Shown here: positions 7,438-15,184 of the stretch, in pieces
How positions within the stretch are numbered: position 1 is the stretch's first letter
How the letters are laid out: each line of letters opens with the position of its first letter
From: Hyphomicrobium_A sp039933175
GTDB taxonomy: Bacteria; Pseudomonadota; Alphaproteobacteria; Rhizobiales; Hyphomicrobiaceae
Assembly (NCBI GenBank): GCA_039933175.1
Contig: JBDTOR010000006.1
Span: forward strand, 1 to 34,438
Direction of reading: 5' to 3'
DNA length: 34,438 bases
Position numbers and translations under genes: made by a program
Notes under the pieces: generated by a model
The model's input: the letters and a program-made list of their open reading frames with translations, nothing else
Told to the model about the DNA's origin: nothing
The model's database searches: none

Positions 7438-8817
7438 ATGCTGCATACTACGCCCCACCGGCGGCTGGAGGACGATCTTGCCGCCGTCGAGTCGATCGCC
7501 GCGCGCCCGGCGACGACCGCCAAGGAGCTCGCCGCCAACCTCACCGAATTGTACGAGGCGACGTTCAACGTCAGCCTCGACCGCTATGACATGGCGACGC
7601 TGCTGCGCTCGGCGCCGGACATCGCGCGCTCGATCTTCGCCATGCGCATTCGCTTACGCAGCCAGATCGCCGACTGGCACGCGCGCGGATTTCTGACGCT
7701 CGCCGGTCAGCGCGCCCTCCGCAACGCCCTGCGCATCGCCCGTTACGCAACCGACGCGCTGGGCGAGCTCAACATCCGCTACGCGCAGCTCGGCCCCGGC
7801 GAGAAAACACTGCGCGGGTTCAGCGGACGCAACATCAATACGCTGGTCAATCCCGCCTTCGAGACCGGCAGTGACCTCGACTTTCGCTCGGGTGACCTGC
7901 TGCTGATGCGTGGCATGCATCACAACAGTGCCGCCATTGCGCGCATCGGCGACGTCGACAGCCAATTCAGCCACCTCGCCATCGTGCATACCGATGCCGA
8001 CGGCAAGCACTGGGTAGTCGAAGCCCTCATCGAGGCCGGCGCGGTGATCAATCCGCTCGCCTATACGCTCGAGCATGGGCTCGGGCGCTGCGTCCTCTTC
8101 CGCCACAAGGACAAGAGCCTCGCCGCGCGCGCCGCGGCGCTGATCCACGATGTCGTCCGCCGCTCGGACGAAAAGGGCAAGCACATCTGGTACGACTTCA
8201 CCATGGAACTGGCCGGCGACAAGGAGCTGTTCTGTTCCAAGCTGGTGCGCAAAGCCTATCGCCTGGCGAGCAACGATCAGACGCTGCTGCCGACCTTCAC
8301 AACGCGCTTCGACATGAAGAACCGCGACTTCGTCGAGCGCATCGGCGTCACGGCGCGCGAGACGTTCGCCCCGGCCGACATCGAGCTCGAACCGGCATTC
8401 GACCTCGTTGCCGAATGGCAGGACTACCGCGTGACGTCGCGCCTTCGTCTCCAGGACCTGCTGATGGATCGCCTGTTCCTGTGGATGGAGCAGCACGACT
8501 ACCGCTTCAAGGAAGACCTGCCGATCAAGCTGATCGGCTATCTCGGCCAGCTATCGGGGAAGCTGTCGACGCGCGCCAAGGATCTCATTGCCGACGTCGT
8601 GCCGAAGGTGCCGCCCAACATGCAGCGGTCGACCATCCAGGCCGTCGCCATGCTGCATCGTACAGCAGAGCCGCTGCTGACGGAGTTGCAGATTCTTGAG
8701 CGCCGAAGCATCGATCGCACGGGGCGGCCGCTGCACGCCCGCGAGGTCTACGAGTTCCTCGAGGGCAAGCGGCAGGCCTCGGACGGCGAGATCGGCTATC
8801 TCGTGGGCCAAGCCTGA
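7438..8817 (+). CDS. YiiX/YaeF-like permuted papain-fold protein (C92-type), extended
   Basis: Best read as a permuted papain-like NlpC/P60-superfamily hydrolase of the YaeF/YiiX (C92) type; the substrate is unknown, perhaps an amide or thioester in lipid or peptide. GGGGGAGGATCGG precedes the ATG. In the 459 residues, RSGDLLLMRG (150-159) is the typical strand before the active site, the candidate catalytic His is H179 in QFSHLAIVH, and the candidate Cys is C266 in KELFCSKLVRKAY. The His-before-Cys order marks the circular permutation. An N-terminal helical domain of about 140 residues and a C-terminal helical region of about 150 residues flank the core, making it roughly twice the length of E. 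coli YiiX. No signal peptide is visible, so it may act in the cytoplasm. Confidence 0.75.
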   Translation: MLHTTPHRRLEDDLAAVESIAARPATTAKELAANLTELYEATFNVSLDRYDMATLLRSAPDIARSIFAMRIRLRSQIADWHARGFLTLAGQRALRNALRIARYATDALGELNIRYAQLGPGEKTLRGFSGRNINTLVNPAFETGSDLDFRSGDLLLMRGMHHNSAAIARIGDVDSQFSHLAIVHTDADGKHWVVEALIEAGAVINPLAYTLEHGLGRCVLFRHKDKSLAARAAALIHDVVRRSDEKGKHIWYDFTMELAGDKELFCSKLVRKAYRLASNDQTLLPTFTTRFDMKNRDFVERIGVTARETFAPADIELEPAFDLVAEWQDYRVTSRLRLQDLLMDRLFLWMEQHDYRFKEDLPIKLIGYLGQLSGKLSTRAKDLIADVVPKVPPNMQRSTIQAVAMLHRTAEPLLTELQILERRSIDRTGRPLHAREVYEFLEGKRQASDGEIGYLVGQA

Positions 8818-10367
8818 ACGGTCGAGCCCCAGCCGTCATATGACGCCGAGCGGGCGGCGGGCAGGCCGTCGTCGAGCGCCCGTTCCAGAGCCAGGGCGCC
8901 GGCCTTGACGGCGACGATTTCGGGAACGACCCAGGCGCGATAGCCCGTCGATATGACTGCGGACGCGCAGGCGAGCACCCCGCCGTTCGCGTCGCACGAG
9001 CGGTCCGCCTCGATGGCGCGCGTCTCACGCCGGTCATGGCGCAGGAAGCCCATGTCGACCGGCTGGATCATCGTCATCGGCGCCGAGAGCGTGATGCCGC
9101 GGAATACGCACGTCGTCTGATTGCGGCACGGTCCGGCATTGCGGCCGAGCGTGTTGCCGGGGCCGAGCGCCTGGGCGCGCCGCATGACCGTTGCCGGCGC
9201 GCCGGCGCCGTTGCTCACGTAGCAATCCTGACCGACGCACAGCACCGGGTTGGCGGTCATGCGCCGGCCGCCGAATCCATGCCGCCGCGGCTGCATGATT
9301 ACGAGCACCGTCACGCGCTGCGGGTAGGTGGCTGACGCGGTGGCGGGCGGGTCGATGAAGGGCGAAGCAACCTCGGGCTCCGGGAGCGGACCACCGAGGC
9401 CCGAGCGCGCCTCGGTGTCGCGTTCATGCTCGCGCTCGCGCGCTTCACGGGCGAGCCTGAACTTCTCGGCGATGCGCTTGGCTTCTTGCTCGCGTTTTGC
9501 TTCGAGTACGGAGCGCTGCTGCGTCTCTTCGATATCCTTGATGCGGGCCTGCTCGGCGACGTGCGCCTCGTCGGCGGCGCGCTGGCGCGCTTCGGCAACG
9601 CGCGCTTCGTCTGCCCGGCGCTGTGCTGCAGCAAGTCGCGCTTCCTCGGCCTGGCGTTTGGCTTCGGCTTCCTCGGCCTGCCGCTTCAGCTCGGCGACGC
9701 GCGCTTCTTCGGCACGCCGCTTGGCTTCGGCAATGCGCGCCTCTTCGGCTTTCTTTTCTTCGGCGACGCGGCGTTCCTCCGCTTCGCGCTGGGCGCGCGC
9801 AGCTTCCGCCAGCCGTTCGGCCTCGGCCTTTTTCTCAGCGGCGATGCGGTGCTCGTCTTCGAGACGCTTTTCCTCGGCGACGCGCTGCTCTTCGACGTCG
9901 CGCTGCAGGCGTGCCGCCTCGGCGCTGCGCTCGGCCTCGGCCTTGCTGTCCATTTCCGCTTTTTGCTTCAGCGCCTCCTCGGTGAGGCGCTGCGCATCGG
10001 CCCGCGCCGCCTGGCGCTCGGTCTCGATCATCTGCTGCTCACGCGCCTCGTTGGCCTGACGGCGCGCTTCCGCCTCCTGCTTGGCGGCGCGCAGCATTTC
10101 GGCTTCGTCGTCGGCGCGCTGCTTGTCGGCCACCTTGCGCTTGGCGGCTTCCGCCTGCTTCTTGGCCGCGGCCTGCGCCTCGGCGCGCACCTTTGCGGCC
10201 TTGGCATCCTCGGCGCGTTGCGATTCCTCGCCGGCGTGGGAGAACTTTTCAGCGAGGGCGTGAGCGGCATCGTCGGCGGCGACCGCCGGCTTGGGGCTGT
10301 ACATCAAGCTGATCAACGCCACGGCGCATACCGCGCCACGACTGAGGCCATTTCCTGCCGATCGCAT
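8796..10367 (-). CDS. Secreted long coiled-coil protein with Cys-paired C-terminal domain
   Basis: No named family recognised. The ATG at 10367 has GAGG 6 bases upstream and begins a signal peptide or anchor (hydrophobic AVCAVALISLMY, then PKPAVAA). Residues about 35-325 are an almost continuous Ala/Glu/Lys/Arg coiled coil with degenerate repeats such as AEEARVAEAKRRAEEARVAE, resembling the TolA rod. After a Pro-rich hinge, the last about 155 residues form a globular part with three closely spaced Cys pairs (CVGQDC, CRNQTTC, CDANGGVLAC), likely disulfides in the periplasm. The 523-residue length and rod-plus-head plan suggest a structural or spanning envelope protein; function is not assignable. 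Its 3' end overlaps the convergent C92-type gene by 22 bases. Confidence 0.8.
   Translation of the reverse strand: MRSAGNGLSRGAVCAVALISLMYSPKPAVAADDAAHALAEKFSHAGEESQRAEDAKAAKVRAEAQAAAKKQAEAAKRKVADKQRADDEAEMLRAAKQEAEARRQANEAREQQMIETERQAARADAQRLTEEALKQKAEMDSKAEAERSAEAARLQRDVEEQRVAEEKRLEDEHRIAAEKKAEAERLAEAARAQREAEERRVAEEKKAEEARIAEAKRRAEEARVAELKRQAEEAEAKRQAEEARLAAAQRRADEARVAEARQRAADEAHVAEQARIKDIEETQQRSVLEAKREQEAKRIAEKFRLAREAREREHERDTEARSGLGGPLPEPEVASPFIDPPATASATYPQRVTVLVIMQPRRHGFGGRRMTANPVLCVGQDCYVSNGAGAPATVMRRAQALGPGNTLGRNAGPCRNQTTCVFRGITLSAPMTMIQPVDMGFLRHDRRETRAIEADRSCDANGGVLACASAVISTGYRAWVVPEIVAVKAGALALERALDDGLPAARSASYDGWGSTVQAWPTR
9420..10250 (-). repeat. Degenerate in-frame repeats encoding a TolA-like coiled coil
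   Basis: Short units coding for AEEARVAE-, AEEKRLE- and AEAERLAE-like peptides recur through this stretch of the coiled-coil gene. On the plus strand they appear as repeated gcgcttc(c/t)tcgg(c/t)-type strings. Such DNA can expand or contract by slippage, so rod length may vary between strains. Confidence 0.6.
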
Positions 10368-10521
10368 AACGTCCTCGCCATTCAAAATCGTCTGGGAGCC
10401 GGGCGCCCCCAAGTCGCGGCAAAAGCGCGACTGGATTTCGCCAATAAAGCGGGGGGCGCTTGAACGGCGGCTGAACGGCGACGGTCAAGTTGGGACAGCT
10501 GTGGATAGCGCCGCCGCTGGG

Positions 10522-11385
10522 CTAGCCGGCTAGGATGGCGCGCAGACCTTCGCGGTAAGTGGGAAATTTCAGAGCTACGCCAAGCTCTTCCCGCATGCGC
10601 GCATTGCGGATGCGCTTGTTGTCGGCATAGAAGCTGGCGGCCATGGGGGAGAGTTGCGCATCCTCGAAGGCAATCGGCGGCGGCGGCGGCATGTGCAACA
10701 GCTCGGCGGCGTAGGTGATGATGTCCTGCGGCGGTGCCGGCTCGTCGTCGGTGACATTGTAGATCTGTTCCGCGCCGCGCCCGCCGATGCCCGCCAGCAC
10801 GGCAGCGGCGATGTCATCGACGTGGATGCGGTTGAACACCTGCCCGGGCTTGATGATGCGATGCGCCGTGCCCGCACGCAGCCGATCGATGGCGCTGCGC
10901 CCTGGCCCGTAGATGCCGGCCAGACGGAAGACCTGCGCGCGCGCATTGCGGGCCGCGCGGAGCGCCAGCCAATCCTGCTCGGCGTCGATGCGCCGCCGCC
11001 CGCGCGTCGACGTGGCCTCCGTCGGCATCGTCTCGTCGATCCAGGCGCCCTGACTGTCGCCGTAGACGCCCACTGTCGACAGGTAGCCGATCCAACCCAG
11101 CGACGGCGCACGCGTCAGGTCGGCGGAGTGGTGGCGCAGGGCCGGATCACCGGCCGCGTCGGGCGGCGCCGAGACCAGGACATGCGTGGCTTTCGCGATG
11201 GCTTGTGCAACGCCGGCGCCGGGCGCCGAGCCGTCGAAGACGAACGCGTCATAGCCTTGCGCGGCGATCTTTTGCGCGCCCTCGGGGGTACGCGCCGTGC
11301 CGGCGATGTGCCAGCCTTGCGCAGCGAGATGCTGCGCGACGCGCTGGGCGCTGTAGCCAAGCCCAAAGCAGAACAAGCGGCTCAT
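10522..11385 (-). CDS. SDR-type NAD(P)-binding protein, YeeZ-like
   Basis: An atypical extended SDR of the YeeZ type; substrate and reaction unknown; cytoplasmic. The ATG at 11385 overlaps the queG stop as ATGA, so the two are translationally coupled. The 287-residue protein starts MSRLFCFGLGYSAQRVAQHL with a GxGxxA dinucleotide site, then LSTVGVYGDSQGAWIDET, RLAGIYGPGRSAIDRLRAG and FNRIHVDDIAAAV, the usual SDR landmarks. The active-site Y-x3-K of classical SDRs is not present (the matching region reads TRGRRRIDAEQDWL), so it may bind a nucleotide without classical dehydrogenase chemistry. It is last in the GST-queG-SDR operon. Confidence 0.8.
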   Translation of the reverse strand: MSRLFCFGLGYSAQRVAQHLAAQGWHIAGTARTPEGAQKIAAQGYDAFVFDGSAPGAGVAQAIAKATHVLVSAPPDAAGDPALRHHSADLTRAPSLGWIGYLSTVGVYGDSQGAWIDETMPTEATSTRGRRRIDAEQDWLALRAARNARAQVFRLAGIYGPGRSAIDRLRAGTAHRIIKPGQVFNRIHVDDIAAAVLAGIGGRGAEQIYNVTDDEPAPPQDIITYAAELLHMPPPPPIAFEDAQLSPMAASFYADNKRIRNARMREELGVALKFPTYREGLRAILAG

Positions 11386-12497
11386 GCCGTCTGCCACTCG
11401 GCGCGCACGTCGCTATCGCCCTCGCGCGCCAGATGCCGATGGCGGATGCTCTCGCCGACATCGTCGCCGGAAAGCTGGCGCATGGCCCACACGGCCATGG
11501 CGCGCACCAGCGGAGATTGATCGCCGAGCAGCGCTTCGATGCGCGGCAGCAGGCCCGTGTCGCCGGAGTTGCCGGCGGCGATCAGCACGTTGCGCACGAA
11601 GCGGTCGCGCCCGGTGCGCTTCACGGGCGTGCCGGCAAAGCGCGCGCGGAACGCGGCGTCATCAAGCTGCAGCAACTCGTCGAGCGGCGGGTTGTCGGTC
11701 TCGATGCGCGCATGGAAGCGGACTTCTCGTGCCGTGGCGGCAAACTTATTCCACGGACACACGGCGAGGCAGTCGTCGCAGCCGAACACGCGGTTGCCCA
11801 TGGCGCGGCGGAACTCGGCCGGGATGTGCCCTTTGTGCTCGATCGACAGGTAGGCGAGGCAGCGGCGCGCATCGAGCTGATAAGGCGCCGGGAAGGCTGC
11901 CGTCGGACACACGTCGAGGCAGCGGCGGCAGCTGCCGCAATGGTCGGGCTCGGCATCGTCGGGCGGCAGCGCGGCGGTGGTGAAGATGGCGCCGAGGAAC
12001 AGCCACGAGCCGTGTTCGCGCGACACCAGCATGGTGTTCTTGCCTTGCCAGCCGACGCCGGCCGCCGCGGCGAGTGGCTTCTCCATCACCGGCGCCGTGT
12101 CGACGAACACCTTCACGTCCGCGCTGCTCTCGGCGGCCAGGCGCGCGGCGAGCTGCTTCAGCTTGCCCTTGAGGATGTCGTGGTAGTCCTTGCCTTGCGC
12201 GTAGACGGAGATGGTGCCGCGGGTCGGGTGGTCGAGCGCTTCGAGCGGATTTGTTTCCGGCGCGTAGCTCATGCCGAGCATCACGATCGAACGCACTTCG
12301 GGCCACAACGCGCTAGGGCTGCCGCGCCGGTCGGCGTGCGTTGCCATCCAACCCATGTCGCCCTGGCGCCCCGCTGCGAGGAATTCCGCCAGGCGTCCGC
12401 CGGCTGCCCGCGTCGCGTCCGGCGTCGTCACGCGCACGGCGTCGAAGCCGAGCGCGCGCGCCTCGCTAACGATGGTGTCCTTGAGCGCCGCCGTCAT
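11382..12497 (-). CDS. queG: Epoxyqueuosine reductase
   Basis: Reduces epoxyqueuosine to queuosine in the wobble position of tRNAs with GUN anticodons, using cobalamin and two [4Fe-4S] clusters; cytoplasmic. The 371-residue product contains CGSCRRCLDVCPT (C-x2-C-x2-C-x3-C-P) and the second cluster CDDCLAVCPW, plus upstream family segments (VFVDTAPVMEKPLAAAAGVG, WQGKNTML). The C-terminus has HEAT-like helices (GLLPRIEALLGDQSPLVRAM). I chose the ATG at 12497, ten bases after the stop of the GST gene. An ATG at 12527 would overlap that gene by 20 bases; neither has a strong ribosome site. It is coupled downstream to the SDR gene by an ATGA overlap. Other queuosine genes are not in the window. 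Confidence 0.92.
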   Translation of the reverse strand: MTAALKDTIVSEARALGFDAVRVTTPDATRAAGGRLAEFLAAGRQGDMGWMATHADRRGSPSALWPEVRSIVMLGMSYAPETNPLEALDHPTRGTISVYAQGKDYHDILKGKLKQLAARLAAESSADVKVFVDTAPVMEKPLAAAAGVGWQGKNTMLVSREHGSWLFLGAIFTTAALPPDDAEPDHCGSCRRCLDVCPTAAFPAPYQLDARRCLAYLSIEHKGHIPAEFRRAMGNRVFGCDDCLAVCPWNKFAATAREVRFHARIETDNPPLDELLQLDDAAFRARFAGTPVKRTGRDRFVRNVLIAAGNSGDTGLLPRIEALLGDQSPLVRAMAVWAMRQLSGDDVGESIRHRHLAREGDSDVRAEWQTA

Positions 12498-12507
12498 GAG
12501 GCGGCCG

Positions 12508-13209
12508 TCAGAAGTCGAGGTTGGCATAGTGAGTTGACACCGCTGCACCCGGGACGCGGTCGGCCAATAGCGTGCGGAACGCGCGCCGCGACTTGAGGCG
12601 TGCGTACCAGACCTTGGCGACGGCAAATTCCTCCCATGGCACTTCGCCCAGATAATCGACCGATGACAGATGTGCGGCGGCGGCGAGATCGGCGAACGAC
12701 AGATCCTCGCCCGCCAGCCAGCGCCGGCGGTCCGCCAGATAGCTGATGTAGCTCATATGGTAGCGCAGGTTGGTGCGGATGGCGCGCAGGAAGTCGACGT
12801 CGGGCGTTGGCGATGATGCCGGCTGCAGGCGGGCGTAAACCTTTTCCTGCAGCAGCTCGTGCGTCACCTCGCGATTGAACTTGCCGTTGAACCAATCGAC
12901 CAGGCGGCGTGTCTCGGCCCGCTGCAGGCGGTCGCCGGGGAACAGCGGAAACGCCTCATCCTCGTCCGTCTCGGGGGCGGGAGGCGTGCCTTCGGCCAGG
13001 TATTCGGAGATGGCGTAAACGCCGCACAGGGCTGGCCCGCCTTCGAGTTGCAGGATCGGGAGCTCGCCCGCCGGGTTAAGGGCGAGGAACTCCGGACGCC
13101 ACTCCCAGGGGCGCTCCTCAATGAGTTCGACTTCGATGTTCTGCTCGGCGAGCGCCAGCCGCACGGCGCGCGAGAAGGGGCAGAGCCGGAACTGTGTCAA
13201 CGTGTGCAT
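12508..13209 (-). CDS. Glutathione S-transferase family protein
   Basis: A thioredoxin-fold N-terminal domain followed by an all-helical C-terminal domain, 233 residues, cytoplasmic. The N-terminus reads MHTLTQFRLCPFSRAVRLAL, where C-P-F-S at residues 10-13 occupies the GST active-site position, as in Cys-type (omega/beta-like) enzymes that favour thiol transfer or deglutathionylation. NPAGELPILQLEGG carries the cis-Pro of the glutathione site, and LAGEDLSFADLAAAAHLSS is the conserved N-capping helix of the C-domain. Substrate unknown. It leads a three-gene leftward operon with queG and the SDR gene, and is divergent from uppP, 175 bases away. Confidence 0.88.
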   Translation of the reverse strand: MHTLTQFRLCPFSRAVRLALAEQNIEVELIEERPWEWRPEFLALNPAGELPILQLEGGPALCGVYAISEYLAEGTPPAPETDEDEAFPLFPGDRLQRAETRRLVDWFNGKFNREVTHELLQEKVYARLQPASSPTPDVDFLRAIRTNLRYHMSYISYLADRRRWLAGEDLSFADLAAAAHLSSVDYLGEVPWEEFAVAKVWYARLKSRRAFRTLLADRVPGAAVSTHYANLDF

Positions 13210-13384
13210 TGCTCAAACTGTCGGTTTGTTATTGGGATGCCGGCATCCGCACGCTCCTAAGGCCCGGCGCCCGATAAGACAATCGCCCCGTGTGGCGGGG
13301 AAGTGGCACCGCGCTTAGCCAAATCCTGCTAATCCTCGCCGCCGCACAGAAAAAAACTCGCGCGCACAACCTACGGGACCGCCG

Positions 13385-14209
13385 ATGCCGATCTGGGAAG
13401 TGATCCTCCTTGGCCTCATTGAGGGACTGACCGAGTTCCTACCCGTCTCCTCTACCGGACATCTGCTGCTCACCGAGCACTTCCTCGGCATCTGCACGCC
13501 CGGCAAGACTTTCGAGGTGCTTATTCAGCTCGGCGCCGTACTCGCCATCCTCAGCGTCTACTCCGTCAAGCTGACGCGCATCGCCATGGCCATCCCTTAC
13601 GATCCGCGCGCGCGCCGCTTCGTGCTGAGCGTGCTACTGGCGTTCCTGCCGGCGGCAGTGATCGGCGCCATGGCGCACGACTTCATCAAGACGGTGCTGT
13701 TCGAATCCCCGATGCTCATCGCCGTCATGCTGATCATCGGCGGCGTGGTGCTGATACTCGTCGATCGTATGAAGCTGGCGGTCCACTACGACAACGCCAT
13801 GGACTATCCGCCGTCGCTGGCCTTCAAGATCGGCGTTATCCAGTGTCTCGCCATGATCCCCGGCGTGTCGCGCTCGGGCGCCACCATTGTCGGCGCCATG
13901 CTGCTCGGCGCCGACAAGCGTTCGGCGGCGGAGTTCTCGTTCTTCCTGGCGATGCCCACGATGGGCGGCGCCTTCGCCTACGACCTCTATAAGAACTGGT
14001 CGATCCTACAGCCCACCGACGTCACCAACATCGTCATCGGCTTCATCACCGCTTTCATCGCCGCCGTGTTCGTCGTGCGCTATCTGCTCGATTATGTCAG
14101 CCGTCACGGCTTCGCGGTGTTCGGCTGGTGGCGCATCATCGTCGGCGGCATTGCGCTCGGCGCCATGCTCGTGCTCGGGCAGACTACGGGCTGCCCGGCG
14201 CTTCCCTGA
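13385..14209 (+). CDS. uppP: Undecaprenyl-diphosphate phosphatase
   Basis: Integral inner-membrane enzyme that removes a phosphate from undecaprenyl diphosphate to recycle the lipid carrier for peptidoglycan and O-antigen synthesis; it also gives low-level bacitracin resistance. The 274 residues are mostly hydrophobic helices. The two family motifs are intact: E-G-L-T-E-F-L-P-V-S-S-T-G-H at residues 13-26 and PGVSRSGAT from residue 159, both forming the active site on the periplasmic side. Length is typical (265-275). Stands alone; its stop lies 15 bases from that of the convergent ptsN. Confidence 0.96.
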   Translation: MPIWEVILLGLIEGLTEFLPVSSTGHLLLTEHFLGICTPGKTFEVLIQLGAVLAILSVYSVKLTRIAMAIPYDPRARRFVLSVLLAFLPAAVIGAMAHDFIKTVLFESPMLIAVMLIIGGVVLILVDRMKLAVHYDNAMDYPPSLAFKIGVIQCLAMIPGVSRSGATIVGAMLLGADKRSAAEFSFFLAMPTMGGAFAYDLYKNWSILQPTDVTNIVIGFITAFIAAVFVVRYLLDYVSRHGFAVFGWWRIIVGGIALGAMLVLGQTTGCPALP

Positions 14210-14224
14210 TCGCAGGTCGAGGTT

Positions 14225-14689
14225 TTAGGCGGCGTGCGAGGGAATGGGGCGCGTCAGCGCCAGCCGTAGTCCGGAGACGTCGGGCGCTCCGCGCAGCGCG
14301 TCGAGAACCGACGGCTCGCGCACCACGCGCGAAATGCTGGCCAGCGCCTTGAGGTGATCGCCGCTGGCGTGATCGGGCGCGAGCAGTAGGAAGACGAGAT
14401 CGACCGGTTCGTTGTCGTGCGATTCATAGTCGATCGGATCGGAGAGACGTGCGAACAGGCACAGGATGTTGCGCAGGCCGGCGAGCTTCACGTGTGGCAC
14501 GGCGATGCCGCGCCCGAGACCCGTTGAGCCGAGGCGCTCCCGCTGCAGCAGCGTGTTGAAGATTTCTCGGGAGTCGAGACCCGTTCGCTGGGCCGCCACC
14601 GTGGCCAGTTCCTGCAGCGCGTGCTTTTTGCTCGTCACCGAGAGCGGCGCAATGATGCCGTCGGGAGCCAGCAGGTCGCAGAGATCCAT
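14225..14689 (-). CDS. ptsN: Nitrogen-regulatory PTS EIIA protein
   Basis: Terminal phosphoacceptor of the PTSNtr relay (PtsP-PtsO-PtsN), regulating K+ transport, carbon/nitrogen balance and stress responses by protein contacts; cytoplasmic. The ATG at 14689 gives 154 residues starting MDLCDLLAPDGIIAPLSVTS, the normal PtsN start; a TTG at 14707 would add six residues. The phosphorylated His is H66 in GRGIAVPHVKL. DLVFLLLAPDHASGDHLKAL is also typical of the EIIA-Ntr fold. In rhizobia ptsN usually follows rpoN and hpf; here 495 bases without hpf separate it from rpoN, so it probably has its own promoter. Confidence 0.95.
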   Translation of the reverse strand: MDLCDLLAPDGIIAPLSVTSKKHALQELATVAAQRTGLDSREIFNTLLQRERLGSTGLGRGIAVPHVKLAGLRNILCLFARLSDPIDYESHDNEPVDLVFLLLAPDHASGDHLKALASISRVVREPSVLDALRGAPDVSGLRLALTRPIPSHAA

Positions 14690-15184
14690 CGTCAAATCCT
14701 GTTCCAACCTGTTGCGAAGCGCCAGGTACCACGTGCCCCATTTGCGGCGCGGTCACGACCGGCGATTCTCACAATTCTACCTTTACCCGCGTGCCCCTGC
14801 ACGTACCCTGTGCGCCCTTCGGCTACCGTATCCCTCGCTAAGTCCGCCGCCCCGTTGAGAAACCAAAAAGATGGCACTCGCAAGGTCGGCTGCACAGGAA
14901 ATTTGCAGCTCTCACAACCCCAAGCCCAGCTAACGTACGGGTCACGAGGGATAATTTTAGGCTCCCCAGCGGCCTGCGCCCGCGCGTTTCACCGAAAATG
15001 CCCTCCGAACGCCGGTTTACCCAAGGTTATCCCCAGGCGGTGCGGTGCAAGAAAGGGGCCATGGCCCCTGCTCTGTGAAGGTCGATGAGGCCGCCACCGC
15101 GCCTGCGGCAGGGTCAGTCCCATGCAGGCGTGCCTATAAAGCAGTAGGCGGGGGCACACAAGTCCGAGCCAGCGGCCCTCGCCC
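14690..15184. other. Gene-free stretch between rpoN and ptsN
   Basis: Possible frames here on both strands are short, lack family features and mostly reflect shadow composition. It holds a hairpin close to the rpoN stop (see terminator) and must contain the ptsN promoter on the minus strand; no convincing -35/-10 pair is visible. I find no remnant of an hpf gene in it. Confidence 0.6.
15049..15069 (-). terminator. Candidate rho-independent terminator downstream of rpoN
   Basis: On the minus strand AGGGGCCATGGCCCCT (15069-15054) folds to a 6-bp stem with a CATG loop and is followed by TTCTT. The U-tract is weak. Its position about 115 bases after the rpoN stop suits ending the nrnC-lptCA-lptB-rpoN transcript before ptsN. 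Confidence 0.4.

Noticed and set aside
9420..10250. Repeat array considered as CRISPR or a mobile repeat
   Set aside because: The units are degenerate, in-frame and vary in spacing; they code for a coiled coil and show no constant spacer length.
9328..10463. Long plus-strand frames opposite the coiled-coil gene (243 and 345 residues)
   Set aside because: They mirror the repeat-rich coiled-coil coding strand and consist of Ser/Ala/Arg or Leu/Gly/Phe runs; the minus strand has the signal peptide and ribosome site.
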